From assembly GCA_019090405.1 (NCBI GenBank), contig JAHRVZ010000385.1, forward strand, positions 1-6,964: 6,964 bases of DNA, given 5' to 3'. The translations under genes were made by a program, and so were the position numbers. Each line of letters starts with the position of its first letter. The first letter of the stretch is position 1. Of this stretch, positions 1 through 6,258 are shown in pieces. Below the pieces are notes generated by a model. It did not search any database. It worked only from the letters and a program-made list of their open reading frames with translations, and was not told the DNA's origin. Source of the DNA: Paracoccaceae bacterium. Its GTDB lineage: Bacteria > Pseudomonadota > Alphaproteobacteria > Rhodobacterales > Rhodobacteraceae.

Positions 1-1214
1 AGCTCCCACACGATACCATTCCAATTCTGATCCGCCCGAATTGCAGTTGAAAGACCCAGAGGGTCCAGCAAACCAATGATCGACACCAGCGTTGTATCTT
101 TGAAAACGCCGATAAAGGTGCTCACAATGCCCGGGATCGAAATTTTCAATGCCTGCGGCATGATGATCAACCGCTGTGCCTGCCAGTAATCAAGACCAAG
201 ACTGTCGGCCCCTTCATACTGTCCTTTGGGCAATGCTGCCAAACCGCCACGGATCACTTCGGCCATATAGGCCGAGGCAAACAACGTCACCATGATCAGC
301 ACCCTCAGGATGATGTCGAAATTCGTCCCCGGAGGCAAAAAGATGTTCAGCAAAGTTGACGCCACAATCAGCAACGTAATCAGCGGAACGCCCCGGATGA
401 ATTCGATAAATCCCACACACAGGTATTTGACGATCATCAGATCAGACTGCCGACCCAACGCCATGACTATGCCCAAGGGCAATGAACAGGCGATGGCGAC
501 AACCCCAATAGTGATCGACAGCATAAAGCCACCAAAGTTTCGGCTGATGACTGGCTCAATCCCAATTGGTGCTGCCACGCTTAGCATCTCGGTGACATAA
601 CCGGACAATAAGAACCACCAGATCAATGCGACCACAACAGCCGCGACAAGACCCGTTAAGTCGCTCATGGCTGCCGCTACGAATTTGTAAACGTAGTAAC
701 CGATTACAAACCCGGCCAAGGCCGACAATGGACCCCAGATCGTGCCACCCCATAATAGCCAGGGAAACAGGAACGGATAGATCGCCGTGAACAAGATCAG
801 CTGTTTTGGCACTGATTCAGAAAACAGGATTGGTCCCAAAGCCACGCCCAAAAGAACAAAGGCCGCAATGGGCCGCCAATAAAGTTCTGGCGGGTAAAAG
901 CCGAACAACAGCTGAACCCAACGTTCCCGAATAACACCCCAACAGGCACCACTGGTGTGACCTTGCTCTTGTCCCAATCCTACAAGAATTTCACGACATT
1001 CGGTCAAAGACAGCGCATCCCAAGTCGGAGACAACGCCCATGGCAGAAATTCATAGAGAACAAAGGCCAGAGCAAGAACAACCAAAACAGTCAAGACTGT
1101 ATTGAACCACCCTGAAAACAGGCGGCTTTGCAACCATCCGATAACGCCGACAGATGTTGCTGGCGGGTCTTGTTCGGGGAGCATCTCAGATCGTGTAAAA
1201 GCTACATCAGACAT
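1..1214 (-). CDS. aapM: General/acidic L-amino-acid ABC transporter permease (AapM/BztC), 3' end outside the window
   Basis: I translated this frame codon by codon from the ATG at 1212-1214 to the left edge. It stays open for 404 codons with no frameshift, so it is a truncated-by-window gene, not a pseudogene. It is the second channel subunit of the transporter. The N-terminal half holds a hydrophobic segment (38-60), an extracytoplasmic stretch with TECREILVGL and GACWGVIRERW and the LFGFYPPELYWRP signature (103-115), then several hydrophobic segments (115-205). The HisM-type core follows: GGFMLSITIG (228-237), SLPLGIVMALGRQS (244-257), FIEFIRGVPLITLL (269-282), SAYMAEVIRGGLAALPKGQ (314-332), and the EAA loop YEGADSLGLDYWQAQRLIIM (333-352) before PQALKISIPG. 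The family usually ends some 30 residues further on. aapP, the ATPase, should follow. Confidence 0.95.
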   Translation of the reverse strand, partial: MSDVAFTRSEMLPEQDPPATSVGVIGWLQSRLFSGWFNTVLTVLVVLALAFVLYEFLPWALSPTWDALSLTECREILVGLGQEQGHTSGACWGVIRERWVQLLFGFYPPELYWRPIAAFVLLGVALGPILFSESVPKQLILFTAIYPFLFPWLLWGGTIWGPLSALAGFVIGYYVYKFVAAAMSDLTGLVAAVVVALIWWFLLSGYVTEMLSVAAPIGIEPVISRNFGGFMLSITIGVVAIACSLPLGIVMALGRQSDLMIVKYLCVGFIEFIRGVPLITLLIVASTLLNIFLPPGTNFDIILRVLIMVTLFASAYMAEVIRGGLAALPKGQYEGADSLGLDYWQAQRLIIMPQALKISIPGIVSTFIGVFKDTTLVSIIGLLDPLGLSTAIRADQNWNGIVWE

Positions 1215-1215
1215 A

Positions 1216-2484
1216 TCAACGCTCCTCCAGCTTGACGGATTCATTGTACCAGTTCATCACCGCTGAAATGCTCAGACTGATGGACAGGTAAACCAGCATC
1301 ATAAGCAAGATACTCTCAAGCTCGCGGCCGGTCTGGTTCATTGTGATCCCCCCCAAAGTTCCCGTGATGTCCATATACCCAACGGCAATGGCCAAGGACG
1401 AGTTTTTGGTCAGGTTCAAATAGTTTGAGATCAGCGGCGGGATGATCACCCGCAAGGCCTGTGGCAGAACAACCAGCGACATGATTTTACCGGATCGCAA
1501 GCCTAACGCCTCTGCAGCCTCAGTCTGGCCCTTAGAGATGGCCATGATCCCAGCGCGCACAATTTCAGCGATAAACGCCGCCGTATAAAGCGACAACGCC
1601 AACCAAAGAGCGATCAGTGAATTTCGAAAGTGCGTCCCGCCCTTAAAATTAAAGCCCTTTAGTTCAGGATACCCAAAATGAAAGCCAAGAATCGCAAGCA
1701 GGATTCCGACTGGCACGACAATCAGCCCCAACTGCAAGTACCAGGTCGCTGGCCGATCTCCGGTCGAATCCTGAATTTTGTCGGCTCGGTGCTTTACACG
1801 ATTTACCGCCCAGATACTCGCTGCAAGCACAATCAGGATCGCAATCAGATCAAGGCTGATATCAAACCGGATGCTAGAGTTCCCAAACAGGTGAATGTCA
1901 CCCAAACCCCGCGAAAACAAAGGTTCAGGCACGTAAACACCACGATTGGTTATCGCGACGCTATCATTCAGCATCATACTGGCAGTTGCATTGTCACCCC
2001 TGAACGCCTTTGGCGACGGAAGCGTTTCAATCATGATTGCCATTGCAAGAACGATCCACAGCAACACAGGAATGTTGCGGAACGTTTCCACATAGACCGC
2101 CATGATACGCGAAACCAGCCAGTTATTGGACAGGCGCAAAACGCCGATAACAACGCCCAAAACAGTGGCCGTAATACAACCAAGCAAAGCGACAACCAGC
2201 GTATTGAGCAGACCAATTATGGCGGCTCGGAAATGTGTGTCGCGCGAACTATATTCCAGCAACCGCTGATTGATATCATACCCTGCAGGTTCGACGAGAT
2301 ACCCAAAGTCGATGCCCTTGCCCAAAGCGGCGAGGTTCTGCGAGGTATTATAAATCAGCCAGCCAACCAGAATTATGAAGCCTATTAAGGCAACAACCTG
2401 AATGGTCGCTGATCGGTACCGCGAATCGTAAAGGAGCATCGAAAGTCGAAACGACTCCTTTTGCGGGTCTGTAAGTGTACTCAT
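1216..2484 (-). CDS. aapQ: General/acidic L-amino-acid ABC transporter permease (AapQ/BztB)
   Basis: This 422-residue inner-membrane permease is one half of the AapQ-AapM translocation channel. Hydrophobic segments are visible at about residues 28-46, 86-116, 124-152, 209-228, 248-268, 288-310, 335-355 and 390-410. The N-terminal part of the HisM-type core begins with the NTLVVALLG block (94-102), followed by VETFRNIPVLLW (132-143). A polar loop of about 50 residues (157-208) splits the core, a feature of AapQ proteins. The EAA loop that docks on the ATPase is TEAAEALGLRSGKIMSLVVL (321-340), then PQALRVIIPP. The end, MNWYNESVKLEER, is typical of AapQ. AGGGA at 2494-2498, 9 nt upstream, supports the start. 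The TGA stop is one base before the aapM ATG. The gene is separated from aapJ by a 132-bp spacer with a hairpin. Confidence 0.95.
   Translation of the reverse strand: MSTLTDPQKESFRLSMLLYDSRYRSATIQVVALIGFIILVGWLIYNTSQNLAALGKGIDFGYLVEPAGYDINQRLLEYSSRDTHFRAAIIGLLNTLVVALLGCITATVLGVVIGVLRLSNNWLVSRIMAVYVETFRNIPVLLWIVLAMAIMIETLPSPKAFRGDNATASMMLNDSVAITNRGVYVPEPLFSRGLGDIHLFGNSSIRFDISLDLIAILIVLAASIWAVNRVKHRADKIQDSTGDRPATWYLQLGLIVVPVGILLAILGFHFGYPELKGFNFKGGTHFRNSLIALWLALSLYTAAFIAEIVRAGIMAISKGQTEAAEALGLRSGKIMSLVVLPQALRVIIPPLISNYLNLTKNSSLAIAVGYMDITGTLGGITMNQTGRELESILLMMLVYLSISLSISAVMNWYNESVKLEER
1222..1228 (-). promoter_or_regulatory. Ribosome binding site of aapM inside the aapQ 3' end
   Basis: GGAGGAG lies 7 nt upstream of the aapM ATG. 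It is made by the last codons of aapQ (the Glu-Glu pair of KLEER), so the same bases encode AapQ's C-terminus and recruit ribosomes for AapM. With only one base between the aapQ TGA and the aapM ATG, the two permeases are probably made in equal amounts. Confidence 0.8.
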
Positions 2485-2493
2485 GTCCAGACG

Positions 2494-2498
2494 TCCCT
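2494..2498 (-). promoter_or_regulatory. Ribosome binding site of aapQ
   Basis: AGGGA lies 9 nt upstream of the aapQ ATG in the aapJ-aapQ spacer. It supports the chosen start. The rest of the spacer (2499-2573) shows no convincing promoter. Confidence 0.6.
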
Positions 2499-2573
2499 GT
2501 TGTTTTCAAATCTTGTCGACTGGCCAGGTTTGTTCCTGACTCTGCAAAGATTTGGATTGTTATCTATACAACC

Positions 2574-2605
2574 AAAAAGGGCGCAGGATTTACCTGCGCC
2601 CTTTT
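2574..2605 (-). terminator. Intrinsic terminator or attenuator between aapJ and aapQ
   Basis: On the minus strand, 12 bp after the aapJ stop, there is a perfect 13-bp stem: AAAAGGGCGCAGG at 2605-2593 pairs with CCTGCGCCCTTTT at 2587-2575. The 5-nt loop is TAAAT, and the transcript ends in a run of five T through 2574. This is the classic form of a Rho-independent terminator with a GC-rich core. Because it lies inside the operon, the likely role is partial termination or protection of the 3' end of an aapJ-only transcript, giving more binding protein than permease. The stem is nearly symmetric, so it could form from either strand, but no plus-strand gene ends here. Confidence 0.8.
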
Positions 2606-2616
2606 CTAAGTGGTTC

Positions 2617-3633
2617 CTAGCGGAACGGGGGTGAATACAGCAGACCGCCTTCGGTCCATTGTGCATTCAGACCACGCGCAAGACCAATCGGAGTTTCTTC
2701 GCCGATGTTCTTGGCAAAGATCTCACCATAGTTACCACCAACTGCGATGGCCGCTTTGGCCCAGCCAGCGTCGAGACCCAACATATCACCCAAAGTACCT
2801 TCGGTACCCAGCAGACGGTTGATTTCCGGGTTATTTGTACCAGCTGTCATCTCGGACAGGTTGGCAGATGTCACACCCAGCTCTTCTGCGGAAACCAGTG
2901 CGTACAAAGTCCAGCGAACAACATCGCCCCATTCGTCATCACCGTGACGGACCAGTGGACCGAGCGGCTCTTTCGAAATGATTTCTGGAAGCAACACGTA
3001 ATCGTCTGGATTCTCAAACGTCGCACGAGTCGCGGCCAAACCGGATGCATCCGTAGTATATACGTCGCATGCACCAGCCAGGAACTGCTGCTGGCCTTCG
3101 GCGTTGGTTTCGATTGGAACCGGCTCATAGCTGATGTTGTTGACGCGGAAATAGTCCGACAGGTTCAGCTCGGTTGTTGTACCGGTTTGGATACAAACGG
3201 TCGCACCGTCCAGGTCTTTTGCCGAGGATACACCCAGATCTTTAGGGACCAAGAAACCCTGACCATCATAATAGTTCACACCTACAAAAGTGAACTTCAG
3301 GTCAACGTCGCGGCTGAACGTCCAGGTGGTGTTACGGGCCAGCATGTCGATTTCGCCAGATGCCAGTGCGGTAAAACGTGTTTTACCTGTGGTCGGGACG
3401 AATTCTACAGCATTTTCGTCACCCAAAACAGCCGCAGCAACCGCACGACAAAGCGATACGTCAAAGCCGTTCCATTTGCCATTTGCGTCTGGTGCAGCAA
3501 AGCCCACCAGGCCAGTGGTAACGCCGCAATTCAGTTTGCCGCGTGCTTTAACGTCGTCCAGCGTACCAGCCGCTGCAGCACCAGCTGCAAGCCCTGCCAC
3601 AGTGAGCGCGCCAAAAAGTATGGATTTATTCAT
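2617..3633 (-). CDS. aapJ: General/acidic L-amino-acid ABC transporter, periplasmic binding protein (AapJ/BztA)
   Basis: This 338-residue binding protein captures L-amino acids in the periplasm and delivers them to the AapQ-AapM permease. Characterised relatives are Rhizobium Aap (broad range) and Rhodobacter Bzt (Glu, Gln, Asp, Asn); which range applies here is unknown. A Sec signal peptide covers residues 1-22, with cleavage likely after AAA before Gly23. The mature part is a type-3 solute-binding fold: LNCGVTTGLVGF (34-45), GFDVSLCRAVAAAV (56-69), ARNTTWTFSRD (99-109) with Arg108 in the place expected to bind the ligand carboxylate, TVCIQTGTTTELNLSDYFR (145-163), and CDVYTTD (189-195) with Asp195 likely contacting the amino group. 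Cys36/Cys62 and Cys147/Cys189 could form disulfides. A strong Shine-Dalgarno sequence precedes the ATG. A terminator-like hairpin follows the TAG stop. Confidence 0.95.
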   Translation of the reverse strand: MNKSILFGALTVAGLAAGAAAAGTLDDVKARGKLNCGVTTGLVGFAAPDANGKWNGFDVSLCRAVAAAVLGDENAVEFVPTTGKTRFTALASGEIDMLARNTTWTFSRDVDLKFTFVGVNYYDGQGFLVPKDLGVSSAKDLDGATVCIQTGTTTELNLSDYFRVNNISYEPVPIETNAEGQQQFLAGACDVYTTDASGLAATRATFENPDDYVLLPEIISKEPLGPLVRHGDDEWGDVVRWTLYALVSAEELGVTSANLSEMTAGTNNPEINRLLGTEGTLGDMLGLDAGWAKAAIAVGGNYGEIFAKNIGEETPIGLARGLNAQWTEGGLLYSPPFR

Positions 3634-3637
3634 AGTT

Positions 3638-3647
3638 ACCTCTTCCT
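3638..3647 (-). promoter_or_regulatory. Strong ribosome binding site of aapJ
   Basis: The minus strand reads AGGAAGAGGT just ahead of AACTATG, giving a purine-rich Shine-Dalgarno stretch at good spacing. It fixes the ATG at 3631-3633 as the start, in agreement with the signal peptide. This is one of the two strongest ribosome sites in the window, as expected for an abundant binding protein. Confidence 0.8.
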
Positions 3648-3653
3648 GATTGT

Positions 3654-3671
3654 CCGCTCCCCAACGAGCGG
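3654..3671 (-). promoter_or_regulatory. Hairpin in the aapJ 5' leader
   Basis: On the minus strand CCGCTC (3671-3666) and GAGCGG (3659-3654) form a perfect 6-bp GC-rich stem with the 6-nt loop GTTGGG. It ends 7 nt before the Shine-Dalgarno sequence of aapJ and leaves that site free. No T run follows, so it is not a terminator. It may stabilise the aapJ mRNA 5' end, but it is short enough to be incidental. Confidence 0.4.
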
Positions 3672-3705
3672 TTTGACCGGCCTTTTGGCCAGATTCTTAT
3701 CAACA

Positions 3706-3719
3706 AGGGAAATATCCCT
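3706..3719. repeat. Small palindrome upstream of aapJ, possible operator
   Basis: AGGGA and TCCCT form perfect 5-bp inverted arms around a 4-base AT-only spacer (AGGGAAATATCCCT on the plus strand). It lies about 73 bp upstream of the aapJ start and just downstream of the weak promoter candidate, where a repressor site could sit. Arms this short can arise by chance, and no regulator is known from the window. Confidence 0.3.
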
Positions 3720-3815
3720 CGTGTGGGCGACAGTTTGGGCGAAAACATCAACAAACGTCAAGGGTTGGATCACAGGAATTGCTTTGACCACCGCAAGATT
3801 TTCCAATGGTGAACA

Positions 3816-4541
3816 TTATGACAGCGATTTATCGCGCTCACTGGCAATCTCATAAAACCGCGCCGCATGCAGAAACGCCATTCGCTTTGTTTCGGCCAAA
3901 GCGTCTGCCTCATCGTCCTGTCCCCATTTTTCCTGCTGCCAGATTTCGTCCAACCGGGACAGAGTCCAGGCCGATTCCGGGTCTTTCCACTGCAAAACCA
4001 CTGAAAACCCCAATATGAGCGAGCCTGACATACTTACCAGATCGTGAAATCCAGCAAGTTGGAAAGAAGACATCGCATAAACTTTATTTGTTAGCGCGTT
4101 CAGTACTTTACTGTCCTGAGCCTGATGGATCACACCGCTACGCGGATGCAACCGCGTGCCCATTTTTTCCGCAGCCCAGTCCAAAACAGGGTCCCATTGT
4201 GCCGCTTGGCGGGCCACCAACCCGTCCGGAGCGTCCGCGCGATAACATAAAAGGTCCGAATCCCCATAAGCCGCCAGCATGTCAGCAACTTCGGCATGTT
4301 GATGCGCCACCTTATCAATCGCCGCATTCGCCGAGCGTGTGAATGGCATAACCGCCGGATCAATTTTATTGCCCTGCGCATCCCATTCGGCGGCAACCGC
4401 GTCCGCCATCGCCCGCGTCGGAAGCAACAACAATGCCTTGGCGGGGGTTTTCACCACGCGGCTGTCCAGCGCTATTGAGAACCCGTTCTCTTGCTGAGTG
4501 ACCGAAGTTTTTTTCCAAAACCGTGCTTGCGTATCGCTCAT
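3816..4541 (-). CDS. atp12: ATP12-family F1-ATPase assembly chaperone
   Basis: This 241-residue protein belongs to the ATP12 family. Mitochondrial Atp12 binds unassembled F1 alpha subunit and keeps it from aggregating until the alpha3-beta3 ring forms; alphaproteobacteria carry homologues thought to do the same. Family blocks are easy to see: RFWK near the N-terminus (7-10), the Pro-rich KTPAK (31-35), AEWDAQ (51-56), MPFTRSANAAID (65-76), YGDSDLLCYRA (92-102), QWDPVLDW (115-122), LVSMSGSLILG (168-178) and the acidic/aromatic WQQEKWGQDDEA (201-212). No signal peptide or membrane segment is seen. The ATG overlaps the HAD stop as ATGA (4538-4541). Only a weak GGA lies 10 nt upstream, so translation probably depends on ribosomes finishing the HAD gene. 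No F1Fo genes are in the window. Confidence 0.93.
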   Translation of the reverse strand: MSDTQARFWKKTSVTQQENGFSIALDSRVVKTPAKALLLLPTRAMADAVAAEWDAQGNKIDPAVMPFTRSANAAIDKVAHQHAEVADMLAAYGDSDLLCYRADAPDGLVARQAAQWDPVLDWAAEKMGTRLHPRSGVIHQAQDSKVLNALTNKVYAMSSFQLAGFHDLVSMSGSLILGFSVVLQWKDPESAWTLSRLDEIWQQEKWGQDDEADALAETKRMAFLHAARFYEIASERDKSLS

Positions 4542-5221
4542 TTAAGGTCATTCCAGTATGTATTCAGAACCTGTGGCAACTCATCAAAGCCACTGATAAT
4601 CTGCTTGGCGCTGCCAAGGACATCTACCGAATGATAGCCCCAATCCACGCCAATACCCACAACCCCGGCGGCCTGCGCCATGTCCATGTCAAAACTGGTA
4701 TCGCCAATCATCACCGTATTGGCGCGATCCACGCCAGCCTCGGCCATGGCGGCTTCAATCATGGATGGATGGGGTTTTGACGGATGGTGATCGGCCACCT
4801 GACGGGTGACAAACAGGTGCTTTAGGTCATGATCGGCAAGCAACCCGTCCAATCCGCGCTGGGATTTCCCTGTCGCCACCCCAAGAAGGTTTTCAGGGAT
4901 TGCCGCCAAAAGCTCCAGCATCTCACGCGCGCCGGGATAGAGCGGTGACAGTCGATCTGATCCGTATTGCTGACGCTGAGCATGATAAGTGTCTTTGTAG
5001 GCCACTACCAAATCATCATGAACCGCACCGGGCAATTCCGGGGCCAGTCGCGCCATTGCATGATCAAGGGACAAGCCGACAATTGACAAAACATCCTGAC
5101 GGGTCGGATTGGGCAGGTTGGCCTTGGCAAATGCCCCCTGCATCGCGCCTAGGATACTCGCCTGACTGTCCACCAGCGTGCCGTCCACATCAAACAGGAT
5201 CAGCCGCAAGGGTTTGCTCAT
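4538..5221 (-). CDS. HAD-IA family phosphatase (phosphoglycolate phosphatase-like)
   Basis: This is a 227-residue soluble haloacid-dehalogenase-superfamily hydrolase, expected to remove phosphate from a small phosphorylated metabolite in the cytoplasm with Mg2+. All four HAD motifs are intact: motif I DVDGT (11-15, nucleophile Asp11 and acid/base Asp13), motif II VATGKS with Thr117, motif III Lys149 in SKPHP, and motif IV GDTSFDMDMA with Asp174 and Asp178. Residues about 16-85 form the helical C1 cap that helps set substrate choice. The overall look is Gph/PGMB-like, but the substrate cannot be read from the sequence, so no symbol is given. The start has GAGGA at 5228-5232, 6 nt upstream, and overlaps the rluC stop as ATGA (5218-5221). 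Its own stop overlaps the ATP12 gene start in the same way. Confidence 0.9.
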   Translation of the reverse strand: MSKPLRLILFDVDGTLVDSQASILGAMQGAFAKANLPNPTRQDVLSIVGLSLDHAMARLAPELPGAVHDDLVVAYKDTYHAQRQQYGSDRLSPLYPGAREMLELLAAIPENLLGVATGKSQRGLDGLLADHDLKHLFVTRQVADHHPSKPHPSMIEAAMAEAGVDRANTVMIGDTSFDMDMAQAAGVVGIGVDWGYHSVDVLGSAKQIISGFDELPQVLNTYWNDLK

Positions 5222-6258
5222 TCCAGATCCTCAAACGGGTCTTCCGGCACATCCGAAGCCGCCCACTGGAACGTGTCCCAAGTGTTCCGCATATGATCAG
5301 ACATTGGCGCCGTCAGATGCAACTGCGCCTGCGTCACCGGGTGCTGAATGCGCAAAGACCGGGCGTGCAGGTGCAGCTTTTTCGAGATGTCGCCACCCAG
5401 ATGCGCGCCCCAGCCATCGCCAAGGTTATCCTGACCGGACCCACCATATTTACCATCACCAATAATCGGATGCCCAATCTCGGCCATATGCGCGCGCAAT
5501 TGGTGGGTACGTCCTGTCACTGGAATCAGCGCCATCCAAGCACAGCGTTTGGCCGCAGAGGACAGCACAGCGTATTCGGTCGTGGCTCGTTTGGCGCCGT
5601 CTGTTCTGTCAACTTCGCGGGGGTGCACGCAGATCATTTTCTCGCCCTCGCCGCGACCTCCGCCCATGGCCTTCATCAGTCCGTATTTGATGATGCCCAT
5701 TTTTGGGTGCGGAACGCCAGCCACAGCCGCCCAGTATATCTTGCGTGTTTCGCGGTGCCGAAACGATGCCGTCAGCGTCGCCGCAACCGCGCGCGTGCGC
5801 GCCATAAGCAAAACACCGGACGTGTCTTTATCAAGCCGATGTACCAGCCGGGGTTTTTCATCAAGATCAAACCGCAATGCATCAGACAGGCCATCAACGT
5901 GGCGGGTTTGACCACTGCCCCCCTGTACGGCCAAACCTGAGGGTTTGTTTAGCGCCAGCACATGGTCATCACGGTAAATCACGCAGGATCGGATCATTTT
6001 ACTATCAGCGTCGGATATCCGGTTCGGCGCAGGAGCCTGCCGGTGTTGCGCATCCGGCAAAGGTGGAATGCGCACCTGCTGGCCGGTTACAACCCGGGTC
6101 GAGGCTTTGACCCGTCCGCCATCAACGCGAATTTCGCCCTTGCGGCACATCTTTTCGATCCGCCCCTGCGCCACATGCGGAAACATGCGACGGAACCAGC
6201 GGTCAAGACGCTGATCGGTATCAGCCTCTTCAACGGTTACAATTTGAACACCACTCAT
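5218..6258 (-). CDS. rluC: RluC-type 23S rRNA pseudouridine synthase (RluA family)
   Basis: The enzyme isomerises specific uridines of 23S rRNA to pseudouridine; E. coli RluC modifies positions 955, 2504 and 2580. At 346 residues it is a normal length for an S4-containing family member. An S4 RNA-binding domain spans about residues 14-62 (QRLDRWFRRMFP, GRIEKMCRKGEIRVDG). The catalytic domain follows, with LNKPSGLAVQGG (103-114), the active-site motif HRLDKDTSG with catalytic Asp143, and GRTHQLRAHM (249-258). DTSG rather than DTTG favours RluC over RluD, but the exact target uridines are inference. A Gly-rich loop near 199-206 (GGGRGEGE) and an acidic C-terminus (PEDPFEDLE) are also present. 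The start is supported by GAGGAA at 6266-6271, 7 nt upstream. The gene overlaps crcB and the HAD gene by 4 bp each. Confidence 0.93.
   Translation of the reverse strand: MSGVQIVTVEEADTDQRLDRWFRRMFPHVAQGRIEKMCRKGEIRVDGGRVKASTRVVTGQQVRIPPLPDAQHRQAPAPNRISDADSKMIRSCVIYRDDHVLALNKPSGLAVQGGSGQTRHVDGLSDALRFDLDEKPRLVHRLDKDTSGVLLMARTRAVAATLTASFRHRETRKIYWAAVAGVPHPKMGIIKYGLMKAMGGGRGEGEKMICVHPREVDRTDGAKRATTEYAVLSSAAKRCAWMALIPVTGRTHQLRAHMAEIGHPIIGDGKYGGSGQDNLGDGWGAHLGGDISKKLHLHARSLRIQHPVTQAQLHLTAPMSDHMRNTWDTFQWAASDVPEDPFEDLE
5228..5232 (-). promoter_or_regulatory. Ribosome binding site of the HAD gene inside rluC
   Basis: GAGGA lies 6 nt upstream of the HAD-gene ATG, encoded by the acidic codons near the rluC C-terminus (FEDLE). 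It supports the start that overlaps the rluC stop. Confidence 0.65.

Larger units (their letters stand above)
3634..3815 (-). promoter_or_regulatory. Intergenic promoter/leader region of the aapJQM operon
   Basis: These 182 bp separate the ATP12 stop from the aapJ start and are the only long non-coding stretch ahead of the transporter genes, so the operon promoter most likely lies here. The best core-promoter guess is TTGACG (3761-3756) and CAAACT (3737-3732) with 18 bp between; the -10 match is poor. Downstream sit a small palindrome and a hairpin, listed separately. No clear terminator for the ATP12 gene is seen, so some read-through from upstream is possible. I saw no sigma-54 consensus. 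The region is assigned mainly by position. Confidence 0.5.

Noticed and set aside
1..1214. Left end as a gene-free or broken region
   Set aside because: Full codon-by-codon reading of the minus strand shows an uninterrupted AapM frame; it only lacks its stop because the window ends.
1678..2388. Plus-strand open frame of 236 codons opposite aapQ
   Set aside because: Antisense to an intact permease, with polar composition (Asn, Gln, Arg) that mirrors hydrophobic codons on the other strand.
3679..3690. GGCCTTTTGGCC palindrome upstream of aapJ
   Set aside because: Arms are only 4 bp and are the self-complementary tetramer GGCC, which is expected often by chance.
3772..3815. Terminator for the ATP12 transcript
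   Set aside because: Only a weak ACCA/TGGT pairing with a long loop and no T run; not enough to call.
3634..3815. Sigma-54 (NtrC-type) promoter for the amino-acid transporter
   Set aside because: No TGGC-N7-TTGC-like element with correct spacing on the minus strand.
2659..3855. Long plus-strand open frame (398 codons) opposite aapJ
   Set aside because: It is antisense to a clear binding-protein gene, has a composition unlike a real protein (many Cys, Arg, Thr), and matches no family I recognise. It is a shadow of aapJ codon usage.
4900..5940. Plus-strand open frame of 346 codons opposite rluC and the HAD gene
   Set aside because: Rich in Arg, His and Pro, crosses two well-supported minus-strand genes, and has no recognisable domain; a shadow frame.
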